A stretch of 64,000 nt of DNA, taken from positions 5,178,173 to 5,242,172 of the forward strand of contig VUYV01000004.1 in assembly GCA_008711295.1 (NCBI GenBank), written 5' to 3'. This document shows, piece by piece, positions 36,801-46,720 of this stretch (its first letter is position 1; the number at the start of each line of letters is the position of its first letter). Both the position numbers and the translations under genes were made by a program. Origin of the DNA: Anarhynchus alexandrinus (taxonomy: Eukaryota; Chordata; Aves; Charadriiformes; Charadriidae). The notes under the pieces were generated by a model that saw only the letters and a program-made list of their open reading frames with translations, was not told the origin of the DNA and did not search any database.

Positions 36801-38344
36801 CATCAAACCAAAGGGAAAAAGCACCTATGAGTGTGGAGCACATCCCTCCTTCTCCCAGCCTGTCAAAGGGTACAACCTTGGTCTGGCATCTGTTCCCTTA
36901 AAGCCAGGGCTAAGTACTCTACTCAGCGCTGAGAACATACTCCCACAGCAGCGCAAACTGGTAAATGCCGGGACGCTGCAGGTCTCACTTCCACACTCAG
37001 CCACGAGCTCCCACCCGCTGTACAAGAAAGGTTTCCAAACAGGGGCTGCAAATCCCACAAGGCCACACATCCCCTGTAGCACAGGCTGCAGAAGAGGAGT
37101 ACGCAGCAGTCTCATGGACTTGAAGCACCTGGAGGGCTCCCCATCCTCACTGGAAGGGTTTTAGAGATCCTCAAAGGACATAAAAAGGCAAAGGGAATAC
37201 TCTAGTGTGGAATACCCATCTCAATGAAATTGAGAAAGTGAGCTGGCTGTCCCTGCTCCGGCAGCTCACTAATATCTAAAAAGGACAACGAGTGCCAAAA
37301 GTTGTTTCCTGAATTCCCTCAGGCCAGCGCTTGTTACACAGAAAACAAAGAATTCTTTTTATTTTTTTTTTTCCCCTCTCTCAGAGAAAGAAAACGATGC
37401 TGCCTTTTGCCTGTGGGCTACAGCGATGAGAGAGCTGCGCCTGGCAAAGTGAACAAGCTGCCCTCGGGCTGAGGGATGCAGAGAACAAAGCAGCTCAGGT
37501 TCATCCCGAGGGGGCTGGAGGACTTGGTACCCCAGCCAGGGACCAACCTCAGCCGAGGGGCAGCACCTCGTCTCCAACTGCATTTACCACCAAAGACGGG
37601 ACCAGCGCAACTTACCCGGGCACGACACAGCTACGAGGCAACGCCGAGAGCCCCGAATCTTCCTCCCTTTGCCTCCCTTGCTCCCAAAGCGTGCGGTCAG
37701 CGTGGGCATCATCTTCAGTTGCGCTGGGGTTTGGGTGTTTCAAAGAGAAGGGTGGGGAGTGGGAAGAAGCCAGGAGGAGCCTTTTCAGTGGAGGAAATCC
37801 GCTATGGATGAAGTTGACACCTTCGCAAGGCTGGCGTGTGAGAGTCCAACTTCAAAGCCAGGGAAGCTGGAGGCAGGAGATCTCAGAGCACTTTTTCGGC
37901 CTTTCACTGGGAGCTCCCGTTATCTGCACATCACTGTGCTGCAGTCTCACATTTGCCTCTCCTCCAGCGTTACAAGGAATTTCACTGCAGATGAGTGATG
38001 CTTTCAGAAAGACGGATGTGTGGGAAGGCTGCATAAACAACATGATGGCTCCACTAGCTGAGGCGTTGCCGTTCCGGGGGCACAGATTAAAGCGGCTCAC
38101 AACCTTTACTCCTCCCTCACTCCCACAGGTAGCCAGAAGATGACAGACAGCAGGAAGGGCAGTGCTTTTGCCTTGTAGTCACACAAGACAAGTAATGGCA
38201 ACAACCTACATGCCCAGCTCCAGCCGGTCAGGAAGTCTGACCACTTGTGGTTTTCGTTGCAGTACCACTTTATAACAATCAGAACCTTGCAGAACAGTTT
38301 AAACAGGTACTAGAGGCGGCAAAACCAGAAACAGCCTGTTATCC

Positions 38345-38455
38345 TCCCATAGGGCAACCGACTTGTTTCACTTGTGTCACAACAAGGACTTGAACCCAAT
38401 TCTCCCCAATCACTGCCAACTGCTGTACACACTGTGCTCACTATTCACCCTAATT
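38345..38455 (-). mobile_element. MIR-like relic, tRNA-related head, minus strand
   Basis: Read on the minus strand, 'gggttcaagtcc' is a canonical RNA polymerase III B-box (GGTTCRANTCC). It is preceded by an A-box-like region ('cacagtgtgtacagcagttgg') and followed by sequence like 'gtgacacaagtgaaacaagt', in the order of a MIR head and core. The flanks do not fold as a tRNA cloverleaf that I can see, so this is a SINE relic rather than a tRNA gene. Confidence 0.45.
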
Positions 38456-38483
38456 TAAAGTTCACACGTTCATGTGGCTTACA

Positions 38484-38550
38484 GTGCTACCCTTATTTTG
38501 CAGATGAAAGCCAATAGTTAGAAAAAAGTGAGTTGCGTGAAGACCCACAA
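38484..38550 (-). mobile_element. MIR-like core fragment, minus strand
   Basis: The plus-strand text 'cttattttgcagatgaaagc' followed by 'agtgagttgcgtgaagaccc' parallels the reversed MIR core 'cattttacagatgaggaaac ... gtgacttgcccaaggtca'. It may be the displaced remainder of the relic at 38345-38455 or a second copy. The match is diverged. Confidence 0.35.
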
Positions 38551-41500
38551 GAGGGGATGAAAAGAACCATCTCAATCTTTCCACGGGAAGCATCCTACCC
38601 TCTCGTCTCCGTCGAGCCAGTTTCTCCAAGATGAGCACTGTGCTACAGCCACCAAGTCCTACTGAGAAAGTGAGGTAGGAATCAGTGGCCTCCAGGGCTT
38701 GCACAGCTGGAGCAGGAGAGCTAGAAGCCACCACGTCAGGGCTGTAGCAGCAACCACCATCCCCTGCCCGTTCAAGTGGGTTACGTCCGCTTAACACCGT
38801 TTTCTCACCAGCATCCCAGGGGAGTTTGGTCACAGCCAAGCGACAGCCCAACGGACAAGGCAGGCTCGCGTTGCGCAGGGAAGGTAGGGCAGGCAACTGT
38901 GTTTGCATCCAACAGCCGCGTTTTCGCACCGCCCTGAGGTGCCATGTCATAGATAAGAGCCCTGTTAAGCCTCAGGCTGTACCAGCCCAAGACGGACAGG
39001 TAGCTCCAGGCCCAGGACACAGGTTATTACAGCCAAAGGTGAGGCAACAGGGCAACACAGTAAGTACGAAATCAAAGTGGGTAGTGTGAAAGGAGCACTC
39101 CTGGAATACCAGACACCTATTTACAGGTTGCATCAGCTCAAGAATAGGTTTAAATCTGAACTCTTGCTAGTGCCAGAGATGCTGGCCTTGCTACATCCCT
39201 TGGAAGAGCTCTAAGGCTTGTGCAGCCGCTCACTGAGCAAAAATAAACTCGAACAAAACACCCACTCCCTCTTCTAACACTAAAGTAGCTGCTAGAAAGG
39301 GACCAGAAATGCAGAGAGAGTGGGAAAGCTTCTCTTCTGGTTTTGGTTTTAAGATAATACTGTGGACAAGAGAGATGGTCCTGCAGGCATTTATTGGACG
39401 ACAGTCGTGTGCCTGAAGGCAAACAGTGAAGATGTTCTGCTTAAATGTGGCAAAGAGGCAGTGAAAGCTGCAGCTCTGACCAATACCAGAGGACAGCAGC
39501 GTGTAGAAAAGGGGCGAGAAGTCAAACAGCTTATGACAGAGGATTGGAAAAAGGTGAGACAATCAAAGGAACTACCAACTTTTTGCAACAACATCTGGAC
39601 ACACATTAGTTGAATGTGCTGGTGACTAGCGTGAAAACCCCAGGAAGATGCAGGGAGCAGGAGCAGTGTTGGAGCCTTGACATCTGATCTGGAGTGACAC
39701 CTGCCTCTGGCTAGAGCAGCGAGATTGTTTTTGCCACTAGTGGAAAGAAGATTGCTGTAGTCAGGAACAGAGCTGCTCAGGGAAGAAAAAAAAAAAAAGG
39801 TAGTGGGTGTGGAGAGAAAGCAGAATTCAGTATTATTCGGAAAGCTGAGGTACAACTTAGACATGATCTGAAAAAAGAGTAAAGAAAATGCTAGCCTATG
39901 GTCCTCATGGGTTATGCATAGTGACTATGGAAGGAGGGACACAGTTTGGGGAGAAAGGCCAAGTACCTGTTGTTTATCATGCTGATATTCAAGTTGCACT
40001 AAGAGCCATTTGGCACAGATGCCTTCCTGAAGTGGGAAGATGCAGCTGCAAAAATTGGAGACCACTTCCAACAACACAACCTGCACAGTGTGAAATCCAG
40101 AGAGGAGGAGGATGGGCACAAGCGGAGGCACAGAATGAGCAGGTCAGATCAATTCCGGCTTAAAACGAAAGACACCTTAGAAAGTCAAAACGCAACCTGT
40201 CTGTTTATTGGTAGATCTGAGGCCGAGCTAAATTTAAGAACCACCGAAAATGAAACATTCTGCAGAGATGTGGTTATTTGTACAGCTTTGGTTAACACCC
40301 TTCCTGGCAGTGAAAGGCGCTTAATGTGGTAAAGGCAGTGCAAGAACATTGCTCTCCTCCTCACCACACCTTGCACAGGTTAATGTCCGCAGATTTTTGC
40401 CCCGTGTGTCTCTGTGCAGCCCCCATCCCCACAATCAGAGACCCCCGAAGGTTACCCAAGTACCAGAAGGTCTAAATCATCAGTTGCCAGCGCTACATTA
40501 CATCCCAACTGCCCAAAACAGAGCAACCAGAACAGTCTGCAAAGCATGGAGACAATCTCCGAGCTCCCTCAGCATCACCCAGGTCTGAAGAAAAGGATGC
40601 CCCTTTCCAATAAATCCCAAGCCTGTCATTGCAGAGGGTCACGACAGACACCCGAGAGAGTCACAGGCTTCATGCTGTCACTCATATTAATGATGCAATG
40701 CTTTATTAATTGGAGTTTTCCTGAACAGCATGTGTAGTATCAGTGACACTCATAATTAAATAGGCAGGCAGCATTTTTTTTTTTTTAAATGAGCAGAGAG
40801 TTAATTGAATTCTGGAGTCCCTGTGATCAGCTGTGAAATTTATACCTGCAATTTGTGCAGGCAGCAAGAACTAGAGCCTTTGGGGCCTTGTTATTCATCA
40901 AAAATAGGCTGATTTATTTGTGCCAAGTATCTCTGTAGGAGGCTCTTGGGCCCGATGTACAGTCACTTTCCTCCAATTAACCTCCCTGGCCTAGAGGGAA
41001 AAGAGAATTAGACATCTGTTAAAAGCACAAACCTAGTCTTGAGAAAGTAGGCACATTTCAGTGGAAGCCAGCTCTCATCTGAGTTAACCTCTGGCCACCA
41101 GGAGTTGAGGAGTTCCCAGCATGAAATATGTCAAGAAGAGCTGAGACAAACTACAGAGCTAAAGTTACTCACAGATGATGGGAGGTGGAAGGGACCTGGC
41201 ATGAGTCAGCTGGACCAGCTTCCTGCAAAGACAGCACGCTTCGCACTCATCTTTTCTGTGAACATCTAACACGACTGTTTTAAGGCTTCTACTGCTGTTA
41301 GTACCGTAACAACCGCTACCCCTCCAAACAGCTCATTTTCCTTTCTCTTGGTCGGCCCCACAGATAATCTCCACAGGCATAGAGTGAGTTTGTAAAACTA
41401 GTTCTTTATCACCGAGTTATATGTTGCTTCTTACTTTATTTTTGGCACTGGTAGTGGTTCACAACTTATGTAGCCCAGAGACCTGTGTGCCACCCCCATT

Positions 41501-43217
41501 CGGAAAGTTGGTTTTACCTCCCGAGTACCAAATTCTGGGTTGAGTCCACAGGTCACACTGGATCCCAGCAGGGACATGAAGGAGGTCATGGAGATAAACA
41601 GAATCAAAGGTGCTAAACCCTGGAAGCTCATCAGCAGGCGAAGAGCCCCAGTACCCCAGACCTGACCGGGCAGGGGGTCTCTGGTTTAGGGGCCAGCTCC
41701 CAAGACCCCTCCTTCAGTTAACAAGTCCTACAGTAATTCCTCTCCTCCCATTTTCTCTCTCGTCTGTGCAAAATTCAGTTCCCATAAGACTGTGCTTCGG
41801 TCAGCCACTTTTCATGGCACCTCTCTTCCAATTACTGCTCAATTTGGGCAAGTCTTTGTACAAGAGCTGGAATTGGTCCACTTTTTTAGGTTCCTTGCGC
41901 TGGGGCTCAGCACAAAGCTGCTCAGCACAGTGAAAGCAGGCATTTCTTAGTGTGAAGAGTTTCTACACGCTTTCAGGAAACTTTCCAGCTACAGGCCGCT
42001 CCGTGTCAGCATCTCAAGGACCAGACAGAAGCAGAGATCTTGAGGACTGCAGCTGTGCCTCCATGCTGCGTAAGGCCTTTCTGGACCTCCTCTTAGGACC
42101 AATCATTGCTCAAGAGCACTCATGAAACCTTAGAGTAGAGCCAGGAACCAATGATGTCCTTGCTCAATGGAGTTTCCAGTCCAAGGCTTACTCTGCCAAC
42201 AGCATGACAACATTATTCTTCATCGCTGAGTGCTGCACCAACGTGGGTTAGCTAATCCCCCCTAAGCGTGTGGGAAATAGTTTGGAGTTCTGCAGTTGGC
42301 TTTTATAAAAAACTTATATCAGAAATGGCTCCAAGGCATAGACCACGTGGACATTCTGGAGAGCCCGCAACGTAACTAGTTTTGCATGGGAGAAATATAG
42401 ACTGGCATTTGTTTAATAACGTTTGCTTTTTCAGAGAAAATCTGAGATCAAAATGGCACCTGCTTGTCTCAAAAGTACACCAGAATAGCTCAATTTTCCA
42501 GCCCCCTTTTGTCTAGAGCAGATTGCAGCATCAGGTTTTTATCTTCACCGTGCTGTTTATAGCTAATGGGACCTTGGTTGGGTTTTTTTTGTTGTTGTTT
42601 TTATTGTCATTATTTGTTTTGTTTCAAATGTTTGATTTCCTTTAAAAGATTGGAGTTTGGTTTGCAATTTATTTTTACTGTCTTGGATATAAAGTTTACT
42701 CTGTCCACCATCCAGGAAAGGCTATTACATATCCAAGTCTACTACAAATCGCGGGTGGCCAACACAACACCTATCTAGAACAGTTCTTCTCCCCCATCCA
42801 GTATCACTGGTTGGTTTTGGAGTCGTTGTGGGGGTGGGGGAACAAACAAAGCCCAAACACACAAACCACAACGCATACACCATACTGACAGCCCAATTAG
42901 CTGTTAAAATTCTATCTTTCCTCATGGCTAAATGCAGCCATTTAAAATGAGCAGTCAAGACTTGTTAACGGCTCTTGTAAAGATCTTCAATGATGCCCTA
43001 CGACATCAACATGACAAAAATCTATGTAAAAACTGTTTGTATAGAAACTGGTTTCACATGCCAATTGCTTTATAAACAGAAAATTCTTTTTGTATTTCAA
43101 CTGGTATTTCTTTATAAATTAACTCAAAATCACATGCAACTCAACGACCAAGCAGCTTAGGTGGCTGCTTACAAAAGAAGGCAATGGCAGCAGCTGCTCC
43201 CAGAGGCTCCCCTGAGT
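38551..43217. other. unique non-coding sequence
   Basis: No recognisable exon or transposon. A-run at 39785-39798 and T-runs near 40775-40786 and 42581-42588. An AT-rich, conserved-looking block at 40665-41030 is listed separately. Frames at 39362-39613 and 39888-40163 have no family resemblance. Confidence 0.55.
40665..41030. promoter_or_regulatory. candidate conserved non-coding element
   Basis: AT-rich block with repeated homeodomain-type cores ('tttattaattgg', 'cataattaaatagg', 'gttaattgaattctgg', 'ccaattaacc') flanking a T-run. Composition and motif density resemble developmental enhancers. Conservation is untested. Confidence 0.25.
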
Positions 43218-43340
43218 ACCTCTTAATAAGGACATTCAATTCCCTAGGACACTCGCCCCCTCGCAGAAGTGCAGTTGCCATACAGCAGCGGTAGCCTGCC
43301 TGCACTAAATAGGACCTCCAGTAGGTTAAGAATTGCTCCA
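43218..43340 (+). repeat. short direct repeat, copy 1, ending at a single N
   Basis: Starts 'acctcttaataaggacattc' and ends 'gaattgctcca' at the N at 43341. It is repeated immediately after that N at 43343-43436. Copy 1 has an extra 29 bases ('gccccctcgcag...ccata' region) that copy 2 lacks. Confidence 0.93.
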
Positions 43341-43342
43341 NC

Positions 43343-43436
43343 ACCTCTTAATAAGGACATTCAGTTCCCTAGGACACTCAGCAGCGGTAGCCTGCCTGCA
43401 CTAAACAGGACCTCCAGTAGGTTAAGAATTGCTCCA
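43343..43436 (+). repeat. short direct repeat, copy 2, after a single N
   Basis: 94-base counterpart of 43218-43340 lacking the 29-base internal segment. It has substitutions such as 'cagttccc' for 'caattccc' and 'ctaaacagg' for 'ctaaatagg'. It continues into unique sequence at 43437, consistent with an allelic or overlapping contig join. Confidence 0.93.
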
Positions 43437-44526
43437 GTGACTCTGAAGCTCTGCAGCTATCTCAGGACAAGAGTTTCTCCCAGGAGCACTCCGTAGGAGT
43501 TGAACCATACTGTAAGGTAGGCTGCTTTCAGCAAAGGTCTCAGCAGGTACCTTCACTCATTAAAGTAGACAACAGCCCAGGTTATTTTTGCTGATCCAGG
43601 AAATTTCCCTTTGACCTGCTACTACATACACGCCAATCCTCAGAAGCACATAACTTCACATCCAACCACCGCCCATAGTGCAAAAGTTCACCGAGCTGTA
43701 GAAACACCACAGTGTATTCTCAGGAAAAGACAGAATACAAGTATAACTGCAGAGAAATACACAACAGGAGTCAAATACTTAAGAGCACAAGATTCCCAGG
43801 TCCATGATAAAATAAAACCCCATAGCAAGCAACCTGCTACTGCCCAGGCAGGGCTGCCAACCAGCAGGATTTAACTACTGCTTATCAAATGGCTCCTGGT
43901 ACCCACAGCACGTGTAAAGCTGCATCTTCGACTGGAGGCATTTAAGCAGTATTTGAATGCACTTGCCTTAAGCAAGCTCCATTAGTAAACACCAGCTACT
44001 TGCAGCAGAGAACTGGATACCAGTGATCAGACTCTGCCAGCCAGGGGGAGGAACATGCCGCCCATGAGTCACCCTCCCACCCTGAGCCAGCCAGCCGCCA
44101 CAGCTGGCGTCACCGCTGGCACCCAGGGCTCTCCTGCACCTCTGCAGACAATAGGCTGGACTCAGCCTTCCAGAATGTCTCAGACAGCTCACGGACCACA
44201 GGCTAAATACCGCACAGCTACATCAGCTACAGGCGCTCCAGAGAAGTCAGGGCACAGCTGCAAGAAGGAAAAAGGTTTTCAAAGCAGTTCATGGCAGAGG
44301 ATCCTCAGGAAGATTTTCATTGTTTTTTTTTTAAAAAAAACATACATACACCTACACATAAACACACTAACAATGAAATCAGAACATTTACTACGAAGTT
44401 ATTCATACAACCTCTGTAGGTTTAGTCACAGACAAAAAAATTGCATCCATCTGTCACGCTGGATCACATAACCAATCCATCAAACCTAATAACTACTTCT
44501 GGAAAGCAGGCGAAAAACGCACTTAC
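43437..44526. other. unique non-coding sequence left of the CpG island
   Basis: No gene or known repeat recognised. It includes a T8/A8 junction at about 44323-44340. CpG density begins to rise only beyond about 44560. Confidence 0.55.
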
Positions 44527-45301
44527 TTAATTGTGCTTCCTAAAGACACAGCCTCCCGTCTCCCGCTGCAGGCGGAGAGGAGCAACCCAGGTCCAAGGGG
44601 CCTACAAGACACCAGAGGTTTGCTTCAGCTCTCTTGAAAAAAACCTCAAGCAACAAGAATTACAGGAGGATAAAACCCCGAGAGGCTCTCCTGGTGAGAG
44701 GAGAGAAGTCACCCATCGAGAACCGACCTTAAAAAGCCGAAAGAGCCCATCTCCAGCGCAGTTCGCCGTTCACCATCCCAGCCCGACGGCAGCAGCGCAC
44801 AGCCCGCGGCTCTCCCCGCGGCGCGGGTGGCCCCAGGCCGCATCCCTCCCCCCGGCAGGGGGGAGCCGAACAGCCCGGCCCCCCGACGTACCCCACATCT
44901 GCAACACCCGCATCTGCCTCGGCACGTCTTCGGCCCAAAGGAAGATCCCGGCAGCTTCTCCCGCCGTCACCTCGGCAGTGGGGGGGGGTCCGAGGGCACA
45001 CAGCTCCAACCCCCCACAAAGCAAAGCAAAACCCTCAAAAACCCCTCAATCTGCTTTTTCTGGGCCTATATGTGCCTGCCAGGGAGGCAAGGCCCGACGG
45101 GAGCTGCGCGGGGGGGGGCGCCTGCCACAAGTGTCTTCGATGAGCTCATTAGCCAGTGCTAATGGGGCACGGGAGGGCAGGTTGATGGGGGTTAATTGCA
45201 GGGGCCAGCCGTTCCGGGGAGGGGTGTTTCGCAGTTAGATGGGGGGTAGGGAGCACCCCCAGCCCCCTTACACACGGGGCACCCCTGCCTGCGGGCGAGC
45301 T

Positions 45302-45336
45302 GGGGAGCCCTGGGGAAGGGGACGGACCGGGGGGGG
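45302..45336 (+). other. G-quadruplex-capable sequence, plus strand
   Basis: Four G-runs (45302-45305, 45312-45315, 45318-45321, 45329-45336) are separated by loops of 6, 2 and 7 bases, which meets the canonical G4 pattern. It lies inside the CpG island about 90 bases before the assembly gap. Confidence 0.75.
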
Positions 45337-45428
45337 TCCCTCCAGCTGCAGGGGCACACGCACCCCTCCTTGTTCTGGCCATGCTGCTGTCCCCTCCAGC
45401 CCCCCAGCTCTGCTCGCCCCCTCCAGCA

Positions 45429-45865
45429 NNNNNNNNNNNNNNNNNNNNNNNNNNNNNNNNNNNNNNNNNNNNNNNNNNNNNNNNNNNNNNNNNNNNNNNN
45501 NNNNNNNNNNNNNNNNNNNNNNNNNNNNNNNNNNNNNNNNNNNNNNNNNNNNNNNNNNNNNNNNNNNNNNNNNNNNNNNNNNNNNNNNNNNNNNNNNNNN
45601 NNNNNNNNNNNNNNNNNNNNNNNNNNNNNNNNNNNNNNNNNNNNNNNNNNNNNNNNNNNNNNNNNNNNNNNNNNNNNNNNNNNNNNNNNNNNNNNNNNNN
45701 NNNNNNNNNNNNNNNNNNNNNNNNNNNNNNNNNNNNNNNNNNNNNNNNNNNNNNNNNNNNNNNNNNNNNNNNNNNNNNNNNNNNNNNNNNNNNNNNNNNN
45801 NNNNNNNNNNNNNNNNNNNNNNNNNNNNNNNNNNNNNNNNNNNNNNNNNNNNNNNNNNNNNNNNN
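45429..45865. other. assembly gap (437 N)
   Basis: Run of N inside the CpG island. The flanks are very GC-rich and are not duplicated, unlike the 6098-7016 gap. Sequencing dropout in G-rich DNA is therefore a more likely cause than allelic redundancy. A first exon could be hidden here. Confidence 0.99.
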
Positions 45866-45967
45866 CCTCCGCCCGCCGTAGCCGGCTCGCTTGCCACAAG
45901 AGGGGGACCGAGCACTGCTCTGCGTGGCCTGGCCTCGCCGTGCCTGGCAGCCAGCACACCCCTCCAT

Positions 45968-46007
45968 CCCCCCCCTCACCCCCCCCCGAGCCGGTCCCCA
46001 CCGTCCC
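45968..46007 (-). other. G-quadruplex-capable C-tracts (G4 on minus strand)
   Basis: C-runs at 45968-45975 (8), 45979-45987 (9), 45996-45999 (4) and 46005-46007 (3) give on the minus strand four or more G-tracts with short loops. It lies about 100 bases after the gap. Confidence 0.7.
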
Positions 46008-46365
46008 TCACTCACTGGGGTCACCAGTGCCAGGCGGGATGCTCCCAGGTCCCACCTTAGTTCACCCCTTCTCCTTCCCACCTTGGCTGACCCCACCGCT
46101 GTGACCCGGAGCCAGGGGGAAGGGTAGCATGAAAGCCACTGAAAGGCAGTGAGGGGGTTCCCTTTGCCCCCCCCCCCTACTTTTCCCCACATGCCTGAGG
46201 CTGGTGGATGTAGGGGTTCTCCCCTCCCTTGGCCAGCTGCATGGGCTGCAGTGGGGTGGAAGAGCACGGGGTGGTCCCACACACCACCCGCAGCTGCCCC
46301 CCATCGCAGCTTCTCGCTGCCGCGCCACGGCACGCCACGGTTCTGTGTCGCCATCTGATCAACCA

Positions 46366-46720
46366 CCACAAATAAAGTTGTTTGTTTAAAAGATATTTGA
46401 GCAGCTCTTTACCATAAGTGACAAATCATTATTTAATTCCTTTGGTACTCATGGAAATAACATCAATCAAAATGAATGCATCTGCTAGCTAAATATGAAT
46501 GTAATCATCCATTAAAATGTTAACATTTATGAAAACTGTTTATTAAAATAAAGTGATAAGAATCTCATTGTGATTTGACAATCAGCTAATGTCCCCTTAA
46601 GGCAGAATTTGAACACTTGATGTTTGGAACCAGAAAACATTTTAAATGCCCCATCAGTTTATAACTCCAGTTATACTGAAACATGATTAAGCCTTCACAT
46701 TGCAGCCCTGGAAACGGATG
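46366..46720. promoter_or_regulatory. candidate conserved non-coding element, AT-rich
   Basis: Composition changes sharply at about 46365 from GC-rich island to AT-rich DNA with many TAAT and ATTAAA cores ('atcattatttaattcc', 'ccattaaaatgttaac', 'gtttattaaaataaagtg') and almost no low-complexity repeats. The first bases hold AATAAA (46371-46376) followed by a GT/T-rich segment (46377-46387), the arrangement of a plus-strand polyadenylation site. Both readings are inference. Confidence 0.3.

Larger units (their letters stand above)
27685..38344. other. long unique non-coding stretch
   Basis: Over 10 kb without a convincing gene. It includes homopolymers (for example about 29011-29024 and 33791-33826), a purine-rich tract near 32440-32475, and a GC-richer patch at about 37420-37720 with scattered CpG. 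The largest frame, 36712-37164 plus (150 codons), overlaps a 96-codon frame on the other strand and resembles nothing I know. Confidence 0.55.
44527..46365. promoter_or_regulatory. CpG island, probable promoter, interrupted by a gap
   Basis: I count about 26 CpG between 44761 and 45000 (240 bases) in strongly GC-rich sequence, with high density continuing to and beyond the gap at 45429-45865. This is by far the strongest island in the window and the best candidate for a transcription start, direction unknown. On the minus strand, ACTTAC at 44521-44526 reads GTAAGT, a good splice donor at the island's left edge. On the plus strand a possible acceptor (pyrimidine tract plus CTGCAG) lies at about 44551-44571. 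Long open frames here follow from low stop-codon frequency in GC-rich DNA, and I do not recognise them as protein. Confidence 0.6.

Noticed and set aside
36712..37164. 150-codon plus-strand frame
   Set aside because: No recognisable domain, no flanking splice signals that I trust, and a 96-codon frame on the opposite strand overlaps it.
38378..38400. tRNA gene suggested by a perfect minus-strand B-box
   Set aside because: No cloverleaf-forming arms are apparent at the required spacing, and the surrounding text follows MIR order, so it was annotated as a SINE relic.
39362..40163. possible endogenous retrovirus fragment
   Set aside because: The short frames show no gag, protease, reverse-transcriptase or env motif, and I found no paired LTRs or primer-binding site.
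44531..45238. 235-codon plus-strand frame in the CpG island
   Set aside because: It is the longest gap-free frame in the window, but the translation is compositionally biased, matches no family I know, and GC-rich DNA is poor in stop codons. It is not supported as a coding sequence.
45149..46369. 406-codon minus-strand open frame, with similar frames on the plus strand, across the CpG island
   Set aside because: They span the 437-base gap. The readable parts are low-complexity Gly/Pro/Arg-rich translations of GC-rich DNA with open frames in several phases on both strands, and I recognise no domain.
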